A stretch of 64,000 bases of DNA from Augochlora pura (lineage: Eukaryota > Arthropoda > Insecta > Hymenoptera > Halictidae). Within the stretch, counting starts at the first letter, position 1. Each line of letters opens with the position of its first letter. The notes beneath the pieces are model-generated. The model saw only the letters and a list, made by a program, of their open reading frames with translations. It searched no databases and was not told the origin of the DNA. The stretch covers positions 5,766,001 through 5,830,000 of the forward strand of contig NC_135776.1 of NCBI RefSeq assembly GCF_028453695.1. The letters run 5' to 3'. Shown piece by piece: positions 1 to 12,419 of the stretch. Both the position numbers and the translations under genes were made by a program.

Positions 1-268
1 CTAAAAACAAAGACTACGACGCGACGCCGGTTGTCAAGGCTGTTCGGATAGCAGAGGCTGCGCCTGTCGCAATTCCGCTCTGCTCTTAAGTGCGCGGGCA
101 AGACGGGATCGTCTCCTCTTCTGAGCGCCACCACGGAAAAATCCGTTCTCGCTACGCTGACTCATAGTTCTGATGATAGAGAATAAGTCTAGACCGACGT
201 TGCACTGTGCAGTTTAAGTTAATTCATTGCGAGACCAATTCCAGATCATCTAGAACCGGCCACATCTT

Positions 269-511
269 TTAACCCCTTGCTCCAAGATTTTTTTTTTTAA
301 AACTGCGTTGATTAACACTTGTTCGGTCTTAATCGTTTCTTTGATGAAACGAGAGAATTTTTGTTTCCTGATTGTCTTTAGCTATTTTCTTTACCAAGGA
401 TGACGGAAATTCTAGATTTTGTTTCGATTTAGAAGAATCGATTGGCAATTTTATTAAATTATGTAGAAATTCGTTGCGAGTATGACTCGTTATTACAGTG
501 CAAAGGGTTAA
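269..511. mobile_element. piggyBac-type TTAA MITE
   Basis: The element is flanked by TTAA at 269-272 and 508-511. The left end reads CCCCTTGCTCC and the inner strand of the right end reads CCCTTTGCACTG. The interior resembles the element at 10683-10907: on the minus strand both give related spurious translations such as LCTVITSHTR versus PCTTITSQTR. It has no transposase and is non-autonomous. The TTAA target site and CCC-starting ends fit the piggyBac superfamily; that assignment is inference. Confidence 0.75.
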
Positions 512-1520
512 ATGTTTACTCAAATACATGATACGTTAAATTACATGTCAGGTAATAATGAACAAGGAAAAGTAAAAAAATCCCAATGAAAATCATTTCA
601 CTTTGAAACTAATATCAGCTCAGATCCGGCCACGATCTTCCGAACCCAAGAAATGCGTTCGCATAACGCAGAGTACACCGCGTCACGATTCTTATAATAA
701 ATGCTTAGAATAAATCCGGAATTTATAGTATAGCGGAAGTCGTTTCATTCTGTGATCAAGTACGGATCACCTGGATCCAGGTAGATCGACCGAAAAGATT
801 TCACGCGTTCGCATAACAGACAAAGATTCTGCTTCGAGGCCAAGACCTGATCGAGTCGGCTCCTAAGCAGAGTCGAAGGATCCTCAGCTTTCCCATGATC
901 GGCTTCGACACGATGAAGAACTTCGTATTCCGAAGCGAATGTCGACTATGATAAATGGTGGTGTTTCACCGTCGGTACGTGCGAGGGTCTTGGTCGGGTG
1001 GTACCGTTCGCCCGTGGTTTTCCAAAGTGTTCGAGAATTCGGACGCGGAGAGCCGGGGCCCGCTGTGGCGCTCCCGTGATTCTATTCTTGCGACGGGAAC
1101 GATCGCGACAAAAGACATATGGCCGTTTCCGTGGAATTCCATCGGCACTTTCGTGGGCACGTAGCGGAATTAGTCACACGGATTTAGGCATGGCTCTTCT
1201 CCGCGCGCATCGCCGCGTCCGGAACCATTCTCTCAGGCGGTGGAGATTTTTCTGTCGGGTCACCGGTGTCCGGAACGCTTTCGACACCCGCGTGTCGGGT
1301 TGCTAATTGCTACGGGATCCATACCCTTGGTCGATTACCATTGCCGTATCATTTTCTTCGCAGTAGCAATGATTGCAATCTTTACCCTCTGAAAGTATTA
1401 GGATACTTGGAGACGATTCAACAAATATGAGCATAACCTGACATAACCTGACAGGAAATTGCCTTTATTTTTGAAATTTATTTTGAAGTTAATTATTTTA
1501 AGTTATAACGAATATATATA

Positions 1521-1813
1521 CATACTGTCCCTAAAGTTAGTCAAAGTCAGAGTTGAGAGGATTTTAAGTAACTTTTTCCTTAACGCAAATGCAATCAGCG
1601 ACCTTGTTTAAAAGTTATTGACCAAAAACAGTGGCCAATCACTGTTGGCTCGTTCGCCTAGCGCCAGTCGAGCTCGCCTCTCATTGGTCAGTGTTTTTCG
1701 TCAATAACTCTCAAATAAAGACACCGATTGCGTTAGCGCTGAGGAAAAAACTGCTTCAAATCGCGTCGGCAACCCCTCACTTCCTGATTTTGTTTAACTT
1801 TTAGGACACCCTG
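1521..1813. mobile_element. Long-palindrome (foldback) MITE
   Basis: The two halves are inverted copies of each other. The left arm begins CATACTGTCCCTAAAGTTAG; the right arm, read on the minus strand, begins CAGGGTGTCCTAAAAGTTAA. They stay alignable for more than 100 bases, including the paired blocks AACGCAAATGCAATC and AACGCAATCGG, and GTTATTGACCAAAAACAGTG and GTTATTGACGAAAAACACTG. The centre holds the short spacer around 1650-1680. No coding capacity is seen. The flanks are TA-rich, so the target duplication is unclear and I do not assign a superfamily. Confidence 0.8.
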
Positions 1814-4800
1814 CATATATTTAATATAATAAAAGTAACGTGAATTTTAGGAAAGCTATTAGGACTTAATAGGTCGTCTTCGCCGATGAGAAAGTCTAGG
1901 ATGACTCGATTCGGAAAAAGCGAAGAACTACGAGGACCTGCGACGGAATCGCGGAGATCGGTGTGTCGCGTCGTCTTCGATCGAGAACCTTTCGCTCTGG
2001 ATCACGGGGTTATCTTCGGCAGATTGTGCTTATAGGTCACTTCGCTGTCCCCCGGAACTGGAGCTCGAAAACGATTTTGCAGTCACTTCTCCCTTCGTTA
2101 TGCAACCGTTCGTGTTCTATATGATAACGCGGCCGACGCTTCGTAATCCCCGTTCTTACCCTAAGTCAAAGATTCCGTGACTTCTCTCGTCTTCCAATTT
2201 ATCGGTCACGTTTACATCACGTCGGACAACTTCCTAGTACATACCACGATCTGAAGTGAACTTGTCTTCGATTCAGCGGTTCTCGAATTCGCTTATCTGA
2301 ATGCATACGCGAGCAACGAGTCAAATTATCAGTCGCCGTTTAAATTAATGATATATTAAGTGTCAAGTCGTTAACAATGAAACTATCCAGCCTTAGATGC
2401 AGCTAATTTATATTTAGTTTCTATTACGGTGTATAGTTGATTAAAGAAATATGGTTAACAATTTCTCGTGGAAATATTTTTGGTTATTCTGTCTGTTGCT
2501 AAAAATTAAAAACCTGTCATTTTATAGTAACAACATATTGTCGCAACAGTGTCTTCAGATTTGTTCATTTAGCGCGACATAATTAAAAAAAAGAAGAGCC
2601 AATTTTTATATTTGTCATTCTAGAAATATTCTTTCATCATTCTAGAAAAACTTTTGTTAAAAATTGGTTAACTTTGATTGACGATAACTGCGCGAGAAAC
2701 ATCATAGAATGTAGACGAATTTTTGAAATTAAAGCTTGAAACCTCTACTTTTGGGACGATTTATCTGGCTTTTGAATTCGATGCACTCTCAACACTGTAC
2801 TCCTTTGAATATGAGATTATGCTTGTCCTATTGAAAACTGCGAAGTTTGATAAAATGCACGGACTTTGTAAAATTTTTTTCAAAGACGTCGTTTGCTGCA
2901 AAAATAAGCTTCAACCTTCTTCTTTAATTAAAAATAAAAGAAACGTGGCTGTGATTTTTCTTCGCAAAGTCACAGCACTTTGAATTAACCCATTAAAGAG
3001 GGTCGACTTTGGTCGACGAAGAGTCGACTTTGACTACGTCAGTTGGCTCACGGCTTTCCAGTACTTTCCCAGCTCGTTGCCGGTCGATCAGCGCACGAAA
3101 GGAGCAACGTTTTTCGCGCACGCGTCCCAGGTTCGCCGGTCACCTGGGAAAGGTGCGAGCAGCACAAAGAACGAGGAGGAACGCGCGTAAACCCAGCCCG
3201 ATTCTGATGACCGGGGACTGCGTTCCTCGGTGCGTTTCAAGGCCGCCCGCGGCCGGACGACCCTTGACACTCTCGCCAACGACAATTCCCACTCGGTGCC
3301 ACCGCCGATCGTTCTCTCTTTCACCGCGCCGTCTTACCTTGGGACACCACCGCCGGTGATCGGAAAGTCTCTCTCGTTTGCGGAATTGATACGCCGAGCG
3401 AGGTATCATTGGCGGCCCGTTCTCTCCAATTAGACAATCGAATCGGCGCGTTATTATTCCTCGCGGCGGCGAGAAACACGCAGCAATTCACGTCGACGCT
3501 GCATGCCGATCGCGAGGTCGTGACGACCGCGATCGACGGGAAATGGAATCGATTCGAGGGATCAATCAGGCTCGTAGCAACCTTCTCTCGGATTAATCGA
3601 GGAGAATTTACGGCGTGGAGCAATAATTAGCACACAGCTCTCCAAGTAATTTGCAATGATTAAAATACATTTTTCGCTTGATATTATTCCGAGCTGTTAC
3701 CAGTTAAAGTTTATGAAAATAAATGTTTCTCTCGCAGATTTGATCGAAAAACAGATTGTAAAAATGTTCAGCTCTTAAAAGCGATTTTTATTATTTCTTA
3801 ATCCGCATTAATAAAATTGCTTTATTGTAATCAATTCCCTCTGAAATTAAGAAGGTGCTCGAGTAATTTAAACCAGTTTAAAAAAAAGTTATTATGTTAA
3901 AATGATAATTTAAAAGGCATGTACTCGTTTCGATTTGCCATAAAAATCAACAGAAACTGAAAGCACGATGCAAAAACGACTGGTGACAAATGCACTGTAC
4001 GTATTCCGCTACACGTGTCACCTGAGTATCCATTAATTCAGAGGATTAGAGGTCGGACCACCCAAATCCGTGCCTCGAAATTTTGTAAATCCTGTCGCCG
4101 TGGTTGGTCACGTTCGAATCCAGTCGGCGGCGATACCGATCTCGTCCTCGCGGCGCACGAGAATCGTTTCGCCGCGATTTTGCACGGCGACCAGCTTGAA
4201 AGAAGCAACCGAAGCGAGCCTAACGTCGTTTCGTACAGCTCGTGAAAATCATTCGGTCGGCCAGAAGAGCGAGCGTCTTCTCCCGAGCAGATCTGGCAAA
4301 CTTCAAACGACGATTTACCGCAGCCGAATATGTGTCATTTAGTAACATAAAATCGAGAGGACTTTGACCAAGCCAACAAAACACTGCGTTGTCACCGCGA
4401 GGTTTCGCGCGGCTTTTATCATAGTATACGCACGAATAAATGAACCTAAGTCGGGCCACCCAGCTGGCCGGCTGCCAGCGCCGACTTTGTCGAATTTTGC
4501 AATCTTTGCATCGGCGTTGCAGCGGACGCGTTGCTCTCGACTGTCATAATCGAAGGCCGCGGTAACGATAGTTGAAAATAGTTGCGCGAGAGTTAGTGAT
4601 CGTTGCCGGAAAAAAAGAAACAAACGATTCTTGTATGTACACGAATAAAAGAATCTATTCAGCAGCATCAGACAAACGTGGTGTTCTCGTTGCACGGTGT
4701 GAAATAACTAATTAGAGTATAATATAACATAGAAACTACAGGAATAACTTATCACTGTTACATGCGACTCTTCGAAGCTAACTTAATAGTTGCAGGCTAA

Positions 4801-4848
4801 CTTAAAATAGACAGCTAAATATTTGCCAGTCCGCTTATGAACAGCGCC

Positions 4849-4869
4849 GGGGGGGGGGGGGGGGGGGGG
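4849..4869 (+). repeat. Poly-G run (21 G)
   Basis: An uninterrupted run of 21 G follows CGCC and is followed by AAGGG. Such long G runs are rare, can form G-quadruplexes, and are prone to length error in sequencing. Confidence 0.95.
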
Positions 4870-5534
4870 AAGGGAAACAGATTTCTGAAATAGTTTCGAA
4901 CTTCCTGTCCAATAGAAAATTTGCCGAATAAACGCTTTCCTCGAAATAGTATTTACATATTTACATATTCGATCCACGTAATATTCATATGTAATTACTT
5001 CTTCAAGTTTATCCGCCATTCCGAATCACGCGAGAGGATACAAATATTTATAATCCATCCGAAATATCGATTTCTCCCCAGCTCTGCCTATAAACGAAGA
5101 AATTCTTACAATTATTAATCTTTAATCTGCTCTCATCTCTATTCAAAACGCGCAGTCGTTACCACTCGCGACACCGTGTCTACTACTTAAGAAACATATC
5201 AAAAACTTCATCAATGCCGTTTATTCAAGACCAGAAATGAATTCCCAACGATCCAGAGTTAAAAAAACTGAAATCTGCACCGAGTAAATGCGATCAACGT
5301 ATCAAATGCCTGCGGATAAAATCTATATATACATATATATGTAATATATATATATACCGACGAAAAATGTGGTCGTAACACTGTGCCGTTTTGAGACTGT
5401 CGCATGGAAATCGGTGGTGTGATACAGGTGTGTTTCGGTGAACGGTGTTGCCCATTTGATTTTATTGTTTCGTTATCAAACGCGATGCGCCGGCAACATG
5501 TGGTACGCAATCCTTTGGCTTACATGTATACAAG

Positions 5535-5660
5535 TTACAGAATAATATATGCATACATATATATATATTTATATATCAATATACATATGCATACGTACGT
5601 ACACATATGTATACATATGCACACATATTCATACATATCCATACATATATATATACAGAT
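5535..5660 (+). repeat. ATAC/ATATGC microsatellite
   Basis: A dense array of TATACATA, CATATGCA and CATACATA units, with a related AT block at 5320-5360. It creates a spurious open frame rich in Tyr, Ile and His. Confidence 0.9.
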
Positions 5661-7031
5661 ACTTTTATAGAGACTAATACCGTTTCTGTTCTGCGCCTAG
5701 GTCTGAGATATGTTGAAGGCAGGTACAGGTGATACGTCGGTGAACACTAACGAGGTACGATATAGCACAGTACAAACCGGATGTCACCCTCGCGGCCCGG
5801 AACACGGGAACGTGCACCGGGTGCACCAGGTGTGCGACATCGACGCGTTCGAACGGAATTAAAGAAAATCGTCCGGTGGAAATAACGAATTCTCTCGCTA
5901 TATCGTCGCTCGAAGGAGGGTAAGTAGGTTTTTCTTCCGGGCAAGCTCCTCAATATGTTATTATCCTACTCTATCCGCATACTTCGACCCGAGCAAATTG
6001 ATTGGAGACAGACGGACAAGAATTCGACCGTCGGCATCCCCTACCGTACAGTTTCCCAACCTAGCCCGCTATTATCTACCCTGGACAGACTGTGTTTTCT
6101 ACCTCGACAAAGTCCCGCGACCTTGCGACGCTCGACTAAAAACGATTTCGAACCGCCTCTCGTTGGGAAACCATGCCCTACTGTGGATGTGATATCGCGT
6201 GTCCATTTGGTAATCTACGACAACCGTCGCGACCAGGTGAAAACGCTGGTCCTCGCCGAGCGGACGCGACGGTCGGGCACGGAGAACCGGTGGTAACGGG
6301 GCGGGGGTAAGGTAGGTAGTGGTACATCTCGTCGGCGGGTGTGTATACCTAAACGAAGCTCCCTTAAAATACTTAGAAAACATCTGTTGCGAATAAGCTT
6401 ACACGCTAAGGAGGAAAGGGCGCGCGCCTTGCAACCAGCCACGCGCGACCGATTGCAACGCGCGCAGGCGACTTTTTACTTTTGATTTTTTTTCTTTCCT
6501 TTCTTCTGTTTGTTTGTTTTTTTTTTCCTTTTTCTGCATTTCGGAATCGGTCCACGGGCGCGATTTACACACCTCGTCCTATCGTTCCTCTGTCACGCGA
6601 GACATTTCGAGGCGACTGGGCAGTGTTTTAGAAAGAAAAAAAAATCGTGGTCCGTCGTCGATAACCACGAGTCCAGACCACCTTCTCTCCGGGCGGGGTT
6701 TATCCGAGAAGTCGAGGTGTCTCCGGCAACTTCCGTCGAAAGGCTTCCAGCGAGAGACAGATGTCTCGAGTGTCTCGAGTGCCGGCGCTCGCGGCGCCGA
6801 TAAGGAAAGCCGTGTCGCGACCTAGACACTGCCACTTCGTAAGACAGCGTTCTCGATGGGAGCCATCCGACGGAATGCGCCCGCGATCTAGAAGACCTTC
6901 GAGACCTTCTCGACTCGGGAGATCTCGCGATCCACGAGACTCGTCGGATAAATGTTGTCCGTTAGGTGGATCGGTTTGCCCAGTTCTGCCCTGAAATCTC
7001 TTCGGTGCACGGGGTGATTGACGACAGCTGT

Positions 7032-8243
7032 TCAACCCCTCAGCGCTGTCTGGGTGACGAACACGCTGACGAGGAGGGAGCTGATGACCGTCATTATGGC
7101 GCTGGACATACTCGGCGCTCCGTTCAAATTCAGCTTTGTCTTTATCGTATCAGGCAGGTCAAGGTAGATTTTATCGATACCGATCTTTTGGATCAACTCC
7201 GACAATTTCGTCGTGTTGACATTGTCCTTCTCGGCGGTCCAGATGGTTAACGTGCCGGTATTATTCACGAGCTTCACCATCTGCTCGTGACTGTTCTCGG
7301 CTAAGGCTGCTCGCACGGCGTAAGTGATCTGCTGCTTTAGATCGTGTTCGGCCACCGTCTTGCTCATGGCGTCGATATCCTCGTTAGAGTACGAAGCTGG
7401 TTTTTCGTTGTTCCACCTGAAAACAATTCTCGAATCAATCCCGGCTACGTTTACATACTAAACTAAGACTCGGGATACACGAAAAATCGACAATCATCAA
7501 AAATTTCATCAACGACTGACGATACTATTTCTACTACAATCGACATGTTTTTTTTTTTTTACTTCAATCGACGATTAAATGGCCGTGAATGCGTTAAGAA
7601 GCTAGAGAACGATGATCATACTCAGTGGTCCAGCCGAGGGACAGGGTCAGGTTGCTGTGCTCGTTAGCGATCTTCAGGAATTCTGCTTTGTCGACTGCGG
7701 GTTCTTTACCACCGGGCCCTTTGATGATGTCCGCGTTGATGAACACCGGGAACTTCGCCTGAAATCGTATAGAGAGAGATCGATCAGCAGGCGTGGCGAG
7801 TAAATGGCGTTCCGCAGCGAAAAAAAGAAAAGATTCGAGCGCGGAAGAATAAGAATTCACCGAGAGCACCGGTGCGCCGTGGAGCATCGTTAATCGGTGC
7901 ATAAATACGCCGGCCGATTCCTAGAATATCCTTTTTATCGGAGTAGGCTCGGCGAAGCATTCCCTCTAGCCAGCAAAAAGGATTGAACAGCTTAAAAATA
8001 AACGGGCGCGTATACGTACGTCCACCAGTTTCTTCAAGGCACCCGTGCTGCTTTTGTAGGCATCGGTTGCCTTGAAGTCCAACTTCACGCCCTTCGTGCC
8101 GTTCTTAATTGCGACCTCCACGAACTCGTCGAGGGTCAGATCGCTCTCCTCACTGTCGTGAGACATTATCGGGATCTTCGTCTTGTTGGTCGAATCTTTC
8201 TTGACGCCCATCTTGACGTCGCCCTCCAGCATCATCACTTTAC
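7032..8243 (-). CDS. FAM151/menorin-domain protein, GPI-anchored (3 exons)
   Basis: Three minus-strand exons join in frame: 8243-8020, 7758-7622 and 7416-7032 (stop at 7034-7032), with donors GTACGT and GTATGA and CAG or AAG acceptors. Family hallmarks (FAM151/DUF2181) are VMMLEGDV, then PIMSHDSEESDLTLDEFVE and GTKGVKLDFK (exon 2), FPVFINADIIKGPGG and LTLSLGWTTEW (exon 3). The C-terminus (NGAPSMSS, then a hydrophobic run ending VSVFVTQTALRG) looks like a GPI-anchor signal, so the product is probably an extracellular, membrane-tethered protein. The biochemical role of the family is poorly known; worm menorin (MNR-1) is an extracellular neuronal guidance cofactor. The N-terminal W-x-HAVNS segment normally found before MMLE is missing here. 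With the candidate first exon at 26440-26479 the product would be 261 aa, close to FAM151B size. The exons are GC-rich, unlike the genes beyond 40 kb. Confidence 0.88.
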
Positions 8244-8637
8244 CTTTAAAGAAAAGCACAGAAGTTTCAGTTTCGCTCGCCCGCGTTCATTCGATGCCGC
8301 GCGCGTCCGTCTGTCCGCCGGGGCGGCGGTGTCGGGTGATGAGAGGAAGAACGACGAAAAGCCGGGGAAGGAAAAGCGAGAAAGTCGAACGAACGGCTTT
8401 GGCCCGCTGCACACACGTGCAACGGGAATATCGATCAGGCCTAAAGAGGCTAGAAACCAACCGCGGATTCTCTCTACTTTCCCCGTCGCGTCTCTCTCTC
8501 TCTCTCTGTCGAATACGTCGTCCTAGAATCGGGAAGATTGCTCCGAGTATTTTCGGTTCCGACGCGAAATTTTCATTCTTGTCGAGATCGCACCGGGAAA
8601 AAGCCTGCCGACAGTGACATTGAAACCCTATCGAGCA

Positions 8638-8926
8638 TTAAAAGCAACACATTACCGACTGGTCATTCGACCATTTATGCCATTACAGGGTAATTAAATA
8701 TACTAACATTTTTCAATTTTCATAACATTAGCATTGGACAATATTTATTTCATCTATTGCACTTATTTTATTCATCGCGATTGTCATCTGATATTCAAAA
8801 AATTGTATTATAACATGGGAGCTTACAATGGTACATTCTAACACTTTTACTTCGATAATAGATTAAAAATTATTGGTCAGCCTATAAAAAGCCGAATTAT
8901 AGGCTACCGGTCGGTAAAGATGTTAA
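8638..8926. mobile_element. Degenerate TTAA element of the TTTACCGAC family
   Basis: TTAA at 8638-8641 and 8923-8926 bound an inverted repeat: ACATTACCGACTGGT on the left and, on the opposite strand of the right end, CATCTTTACCGACCGGT. The inner ends match the intact element at 13767-13988. On the left, about seven extra bases lie between TTAA and the repeat, so this copy is eroded. No coding sequence. Confidence 0.6.
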
Positions 8927-9529
8927 TAACTGTATACTAAAACATGTGCAACCAGTCGTCAAGTGTTAACCCGATCCTCTTACATTTTTTGAGTTGCGAT
9001 CGACTTAAAATGAAAACCTGAATCAAAATATATTTATTATTTTCAAAATATAAAACATAAAGTACGGCATGGGGACAGGAAAAAACCTCGTTGTTTTAAT
9101 ATTTATTTACACGTTTTCTATCGAAATTGTTCGAAGTCTTGTTTCGGTGTCGACACACTGTCGCACGTTCCCGGCGGTTTCCCCGATCGATCGCACGATC
9201 TCCTCGGATCAAGGTCGCGCGCGCGTCCACGATGACTGACCTTCCACCAGGGATCCTCCCCGGTGCCCTCTCGAGCCCTCATTGCGGATTCCGTGGGGAC
9301 AGCCAGTCTCTTTCCAGAAGATCTTTCGCGGACGTGAGCAACCCAAGCCTCGTTTCCCTGAATATTAATCAGCCGCGAGACCGGCGCGCATCCGGTACAC
9401 CGCGGCGACGCGCGTCCCAAATAGAATTTCGCGTGGACGGCCTTCGACGACCGGCAGCCGCCGTGTCCCCGTGAAACATTTGCGAACGATAATTAGCGGC
9501 GTTACCGCCGTTTGTCCACGGCAAACAAC

Positions 9530-9629
9530 NNNNNNNNNNNNNNNNNNNNNNNNNNNNNNNNNNNNNNNNNNNNNNNNNNNNNNNNNNNNNNNNNNNNNNN
9601 NNNNNNNNNNNNNNNNNNNNNNNNNNNNN
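9530..9629. other. Assembly gap (100 N)
   Basis: Exactly 100 N, the conventional size for a gap of unknown length. Confidence 0.99.
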
Positions 9630-9725
9630 TTAACAGGTGAAACCACAGTTTCCCTGAACTTTCGTGTACGGACAGCACTTGGAAATTCCATAGCCTTGCG
9701 TTCGAAACTAGAGGCTCTCGCCTGT

Positions 9726-9825
9726 NNNNNNNNNNNNNNNNNNNNNNNNNNNNNNNNNNNNNNNNNNNNNNNNNNNNNNNNNNNNNNNNNNNNNNNNNNN
9801 NNNNNNNNNNNNNNNNNNNNNNNNN
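9726..9825. other. Assembly gap (100 N)
   Basis: Exactly 100 N. Only 96 real bases separate it from the previous gap, so the placement of that tiny contig is not certain. The bases right after it are an AT-rich tandem repeat, a likely cause of the break. Confidence 0.99.
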
Positions 9826-9945
9826 TAATGTAATATAATATCATTATATTATAATATAATATAATATAATATCATTATATTATAATATAATATAATGTAA
9901 TATAATATCATTATATTATAATATAATATAATATAATTATATTAG
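9826..9945 (+). repeat. AT-rich minisatellite next to a gap
   Basis: Repeated TAATATAATATCATTATATTA units, each internally palindromic, about three copies. The array starts exactly at the end of the N run, so it is probably truncated in the assembly. Confidence 0.9.
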
Positions 9946-10682
9946 CAGCAAAAGACGGCAGCGTCCACCGCGATAAATCGTTGCCATATCCGGAACGAAG
10001 ACGACCGCCATGACGCAAACGACCGAAAATTAGGGGCATATGGCCGAATCCCCTGGCGGGCCTACAACACGTGCGCGACAGATTTTCCCGCGGAGAACTG
10101 TTTAGACAGGCGACCGGCTCTCTCGGCCGGGCGGGTCCTGATTTTCGCCGGAATCTGATCGCAGCTTAGAGTGGAAATTGGAATTTCCGATAGTTTGGGC
10201 TGGGGGAATGGGGGGTCGGATTCGAGCCGGCTCGATTACCATAAGTCACAGCCCGTCTGACCGGCTCAGCTCTCCGCTCTCGGCTCCTCGCGTTCCACGG
10301 CAATTCCGCCGGAAATCCGCGCGCGCGCTCCGCGGCAAAACTGCAGCCTAAGCTCCGAGGAAGCGGACACGCGAAGGCTTTTCAGCCGACTTTCGCCGCG
10401 CTTCCAAGGATATCTCGAGTATCCTACTTCAATTTTAACGAGTTCCCCCACCCTTTTTCTGGACCATCGCGTATGCAACTCCTAATGATACATCGGCCGT
10501 GTTGAACAGACAATCGAGATTTTCAACCAAAGGTCGGCTGCGAACCCTTTCATCGTGTGGGTTTTATCAGACGAAAAGATTTGATTAACCATTTTGCAGT
10601 GTAATAACGCGTCGTGAATTTGTACAGTATTCATTGAATACAAATGTTAGCCATCCCTTCTTCGATAAGAATATTTAGTTTC

Positions 10683-10907
10683 TGAACCCCTTGCACTTCC
10701 TTTCGCGTTGCGTCGATCAATACTTATTTGTCCTCAATATTTTTAATAACAGGACCAGACGATTTTCGTTTCCTTTATCGTCCTCGCGTACTTTTGTTTC
10801 CAGACTTTGACAAGAGAAGAATTTATCTTTATTTCGATATAGACGAAATTGATAATAATGAGATCAGTATCACGAGTCTGACTCGTTATTGTAGTGCAAG
10901 GGGTTGA
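10683..10907. mobile_element. piggyBac-type MITE, eroded TTAA ends
   Basis: The left end reads GAACCCCTTGCACTTCC and the right end, on the opposite strand, reads AACCCCTTGCACTAC. The flanking tetranucleotides have drifted to TGAA and TTGA. The interior (ACGAGTCTGACTCG near the right end) matches the elements at 269-511 and 28173-28576. Non-autonomous. Confidence 0.65.
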
Positions 10908-11865
10908 TAACTTCGACCAGTTGTAAACAATGCAACGATGCACAAATCTTCCGTAAATGCCTCAGATCCGCGGTCTACGGGGTGAAGGAAAATTTTTCTT
11001 TCTCTTCCACGAAATAGAAGTTGCGATCGTTGCAACGAAAATGATACGGGCAGGGGGGTTAAATTACACGCTCGCGACACCCGGGAACAAGATTGACGAT
11101 CGCAGGGGTTAAGACTTGCTGGCGAGACTGGTGGTGCAAGTTCGTACACCTGACGCGGGGTACGCGGAGACCGAGGGGGGACGCAGTCTCGTATTTCGTT
11201 TGCACACACACCTTTCGCATGGGGCGCACGTTCTCCCCTCGCGTATATCGCGTTCATCCTAAACTGCATCCGAGAGCCGTTCCGATACGATTACGAGGGA
11301 ATAGCTCTAATGGATCAATTCCCCGCGGCTGAATGCAACGACGGTACCACCCATCCTGATATATGCGCGTCGGGCTCTCCCTGTGGACAAGCCAGTTATC
11401 GATACGAACGTCCATTACGCGCAGTTTAAAACTGCGAACACGCAACCGCCTGGTTACGCCACTTTCCTTTTTTTTTTCCCCCGGTGACCTAAAACCGAGC
11501 GCCGTTCATCCGCCGCGGGTTCCAACCTCTGTAATTCATCGACTTGTCAACGGGTGCGCGCACACACGACGCCACACCTTTCCTCGGATCCAAGTTCAAT
11601 GCCGATTGCCAACAAGGTCGAGGCGCGGATTCTACCGAATGCCTCGCTTTAACCCACTTTTGCACCCCAACCGGAACGATTCTAGGAGTAGACGCGGAAT
11701 CTAATTTAGCCGAGTGACTCCAAGAAAGGCACAGTCGATCCTCGATTATCCCGGCTAAAGCAGATTAACCCTTGGACGGAGGACGTTCTTGAGTTGTTAC
11801 GACAGCCACAGTTAGGAACATATTGCAGGATTGTAGCTGACCGAGTCGAAAATACCTCCATTCGA

Positions 11866-12114
11866 AATATATTATTATTACTATTGTTATATATCTATAA
11901 TATTTATATTATATTATATATTAATATTATTAGTAGTAGTGGCAATATTTCTATATTATTACTATTGTTATATATCTATAATATTTATATTATATTATAT
12001 ATTTATATTATTAGTAGTAGTGGCAATATTTTTATATTATTACTATTGTTATATATCTATAATATTTATATTATATATTTATATTATTAGTAGTAGTGGC
12101 AATATTTCTATATT
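11866..12114 (+). repeat. 81-bp minisatellite, 3 copies
   Basis: Three near-identical copies of an 81-bp AT-rich unit, with CTATTGTTATATATC at 11881, 11962 and 12043 and TAGTAGTAGTGGCAATATTT near the end of each. Because 81 is a multiple of three, the plus-strand frame stays open and gives a spurious repeated peptide. Confidence 0.93.
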
Positions 12115-12419
12115 AAGATACAGTATTTTAATATGCGAATGAAATTAAAAATATATCTTAAAATCTGTTTCAAACCACTTGAAAAAATCATAATAGAAAA
12201 ACTGAAACAGTCTTCTCAATTTTTCTCGGTTGCTTCTGTGGTCGATTGTACCCAGTTGAATACGAACAAATTTGATAGTATCAAAATTATTTCTAAAAGT
12301 GACGTAATAATATTTAGCGTCGTTTTTAGACTCGAGTGGAAAAGGTTCAATGGGCGTGCACGTATTTCAACAATAGAGAGTTCTGATATCGGAGGATCGA
12401 TAATCGGGGGCCCTCCTGC

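Larger units (their letters stand above)
1..6900. other. Gene-poor GC-rich region with repeats
   Basis: I see no convincing gene here. The open frames are short, overlap on both strands and resemble no family I know, as expected in CpG-rich DNA with few stop codons. It contains a TTAA MITE (269-511), a palindromic MITE (1521-1813), a 21-base G run (4849-4869) and AT-rich microsatellites (5320-5360 and 5535-5660). The stretch at 1330-1370 resembles the left part of the TTAA element at 27373, suggesting an older fragment. The 3' untranslated region of the minus-strand FAM151-type gene should lie just below 7032, but I could not pick out a clear poly(A) signal. Confidence 0.6.

Noticed and set aside
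3321..3623. HAVNS peptide on the minus strand, matching the motif missing from the FAM151-type gene
   Set aside because: It lies downstream of that gene's last exon, the surrounding residues do not match the family and no splice sites fit; judged coincidental.
4105..4125. GTTCGAATCC, resembling a tRNA T-loop
   Set aside because: No cloverleaf can be drawn around it and no A-box lies upstream.
11765..11785. Isolated TTAACCCT ends (also near 2985, 29886, 35828, 37623)
   Set aside because: Only one end each and the motif is short; without a partner end they cannot be called elements.
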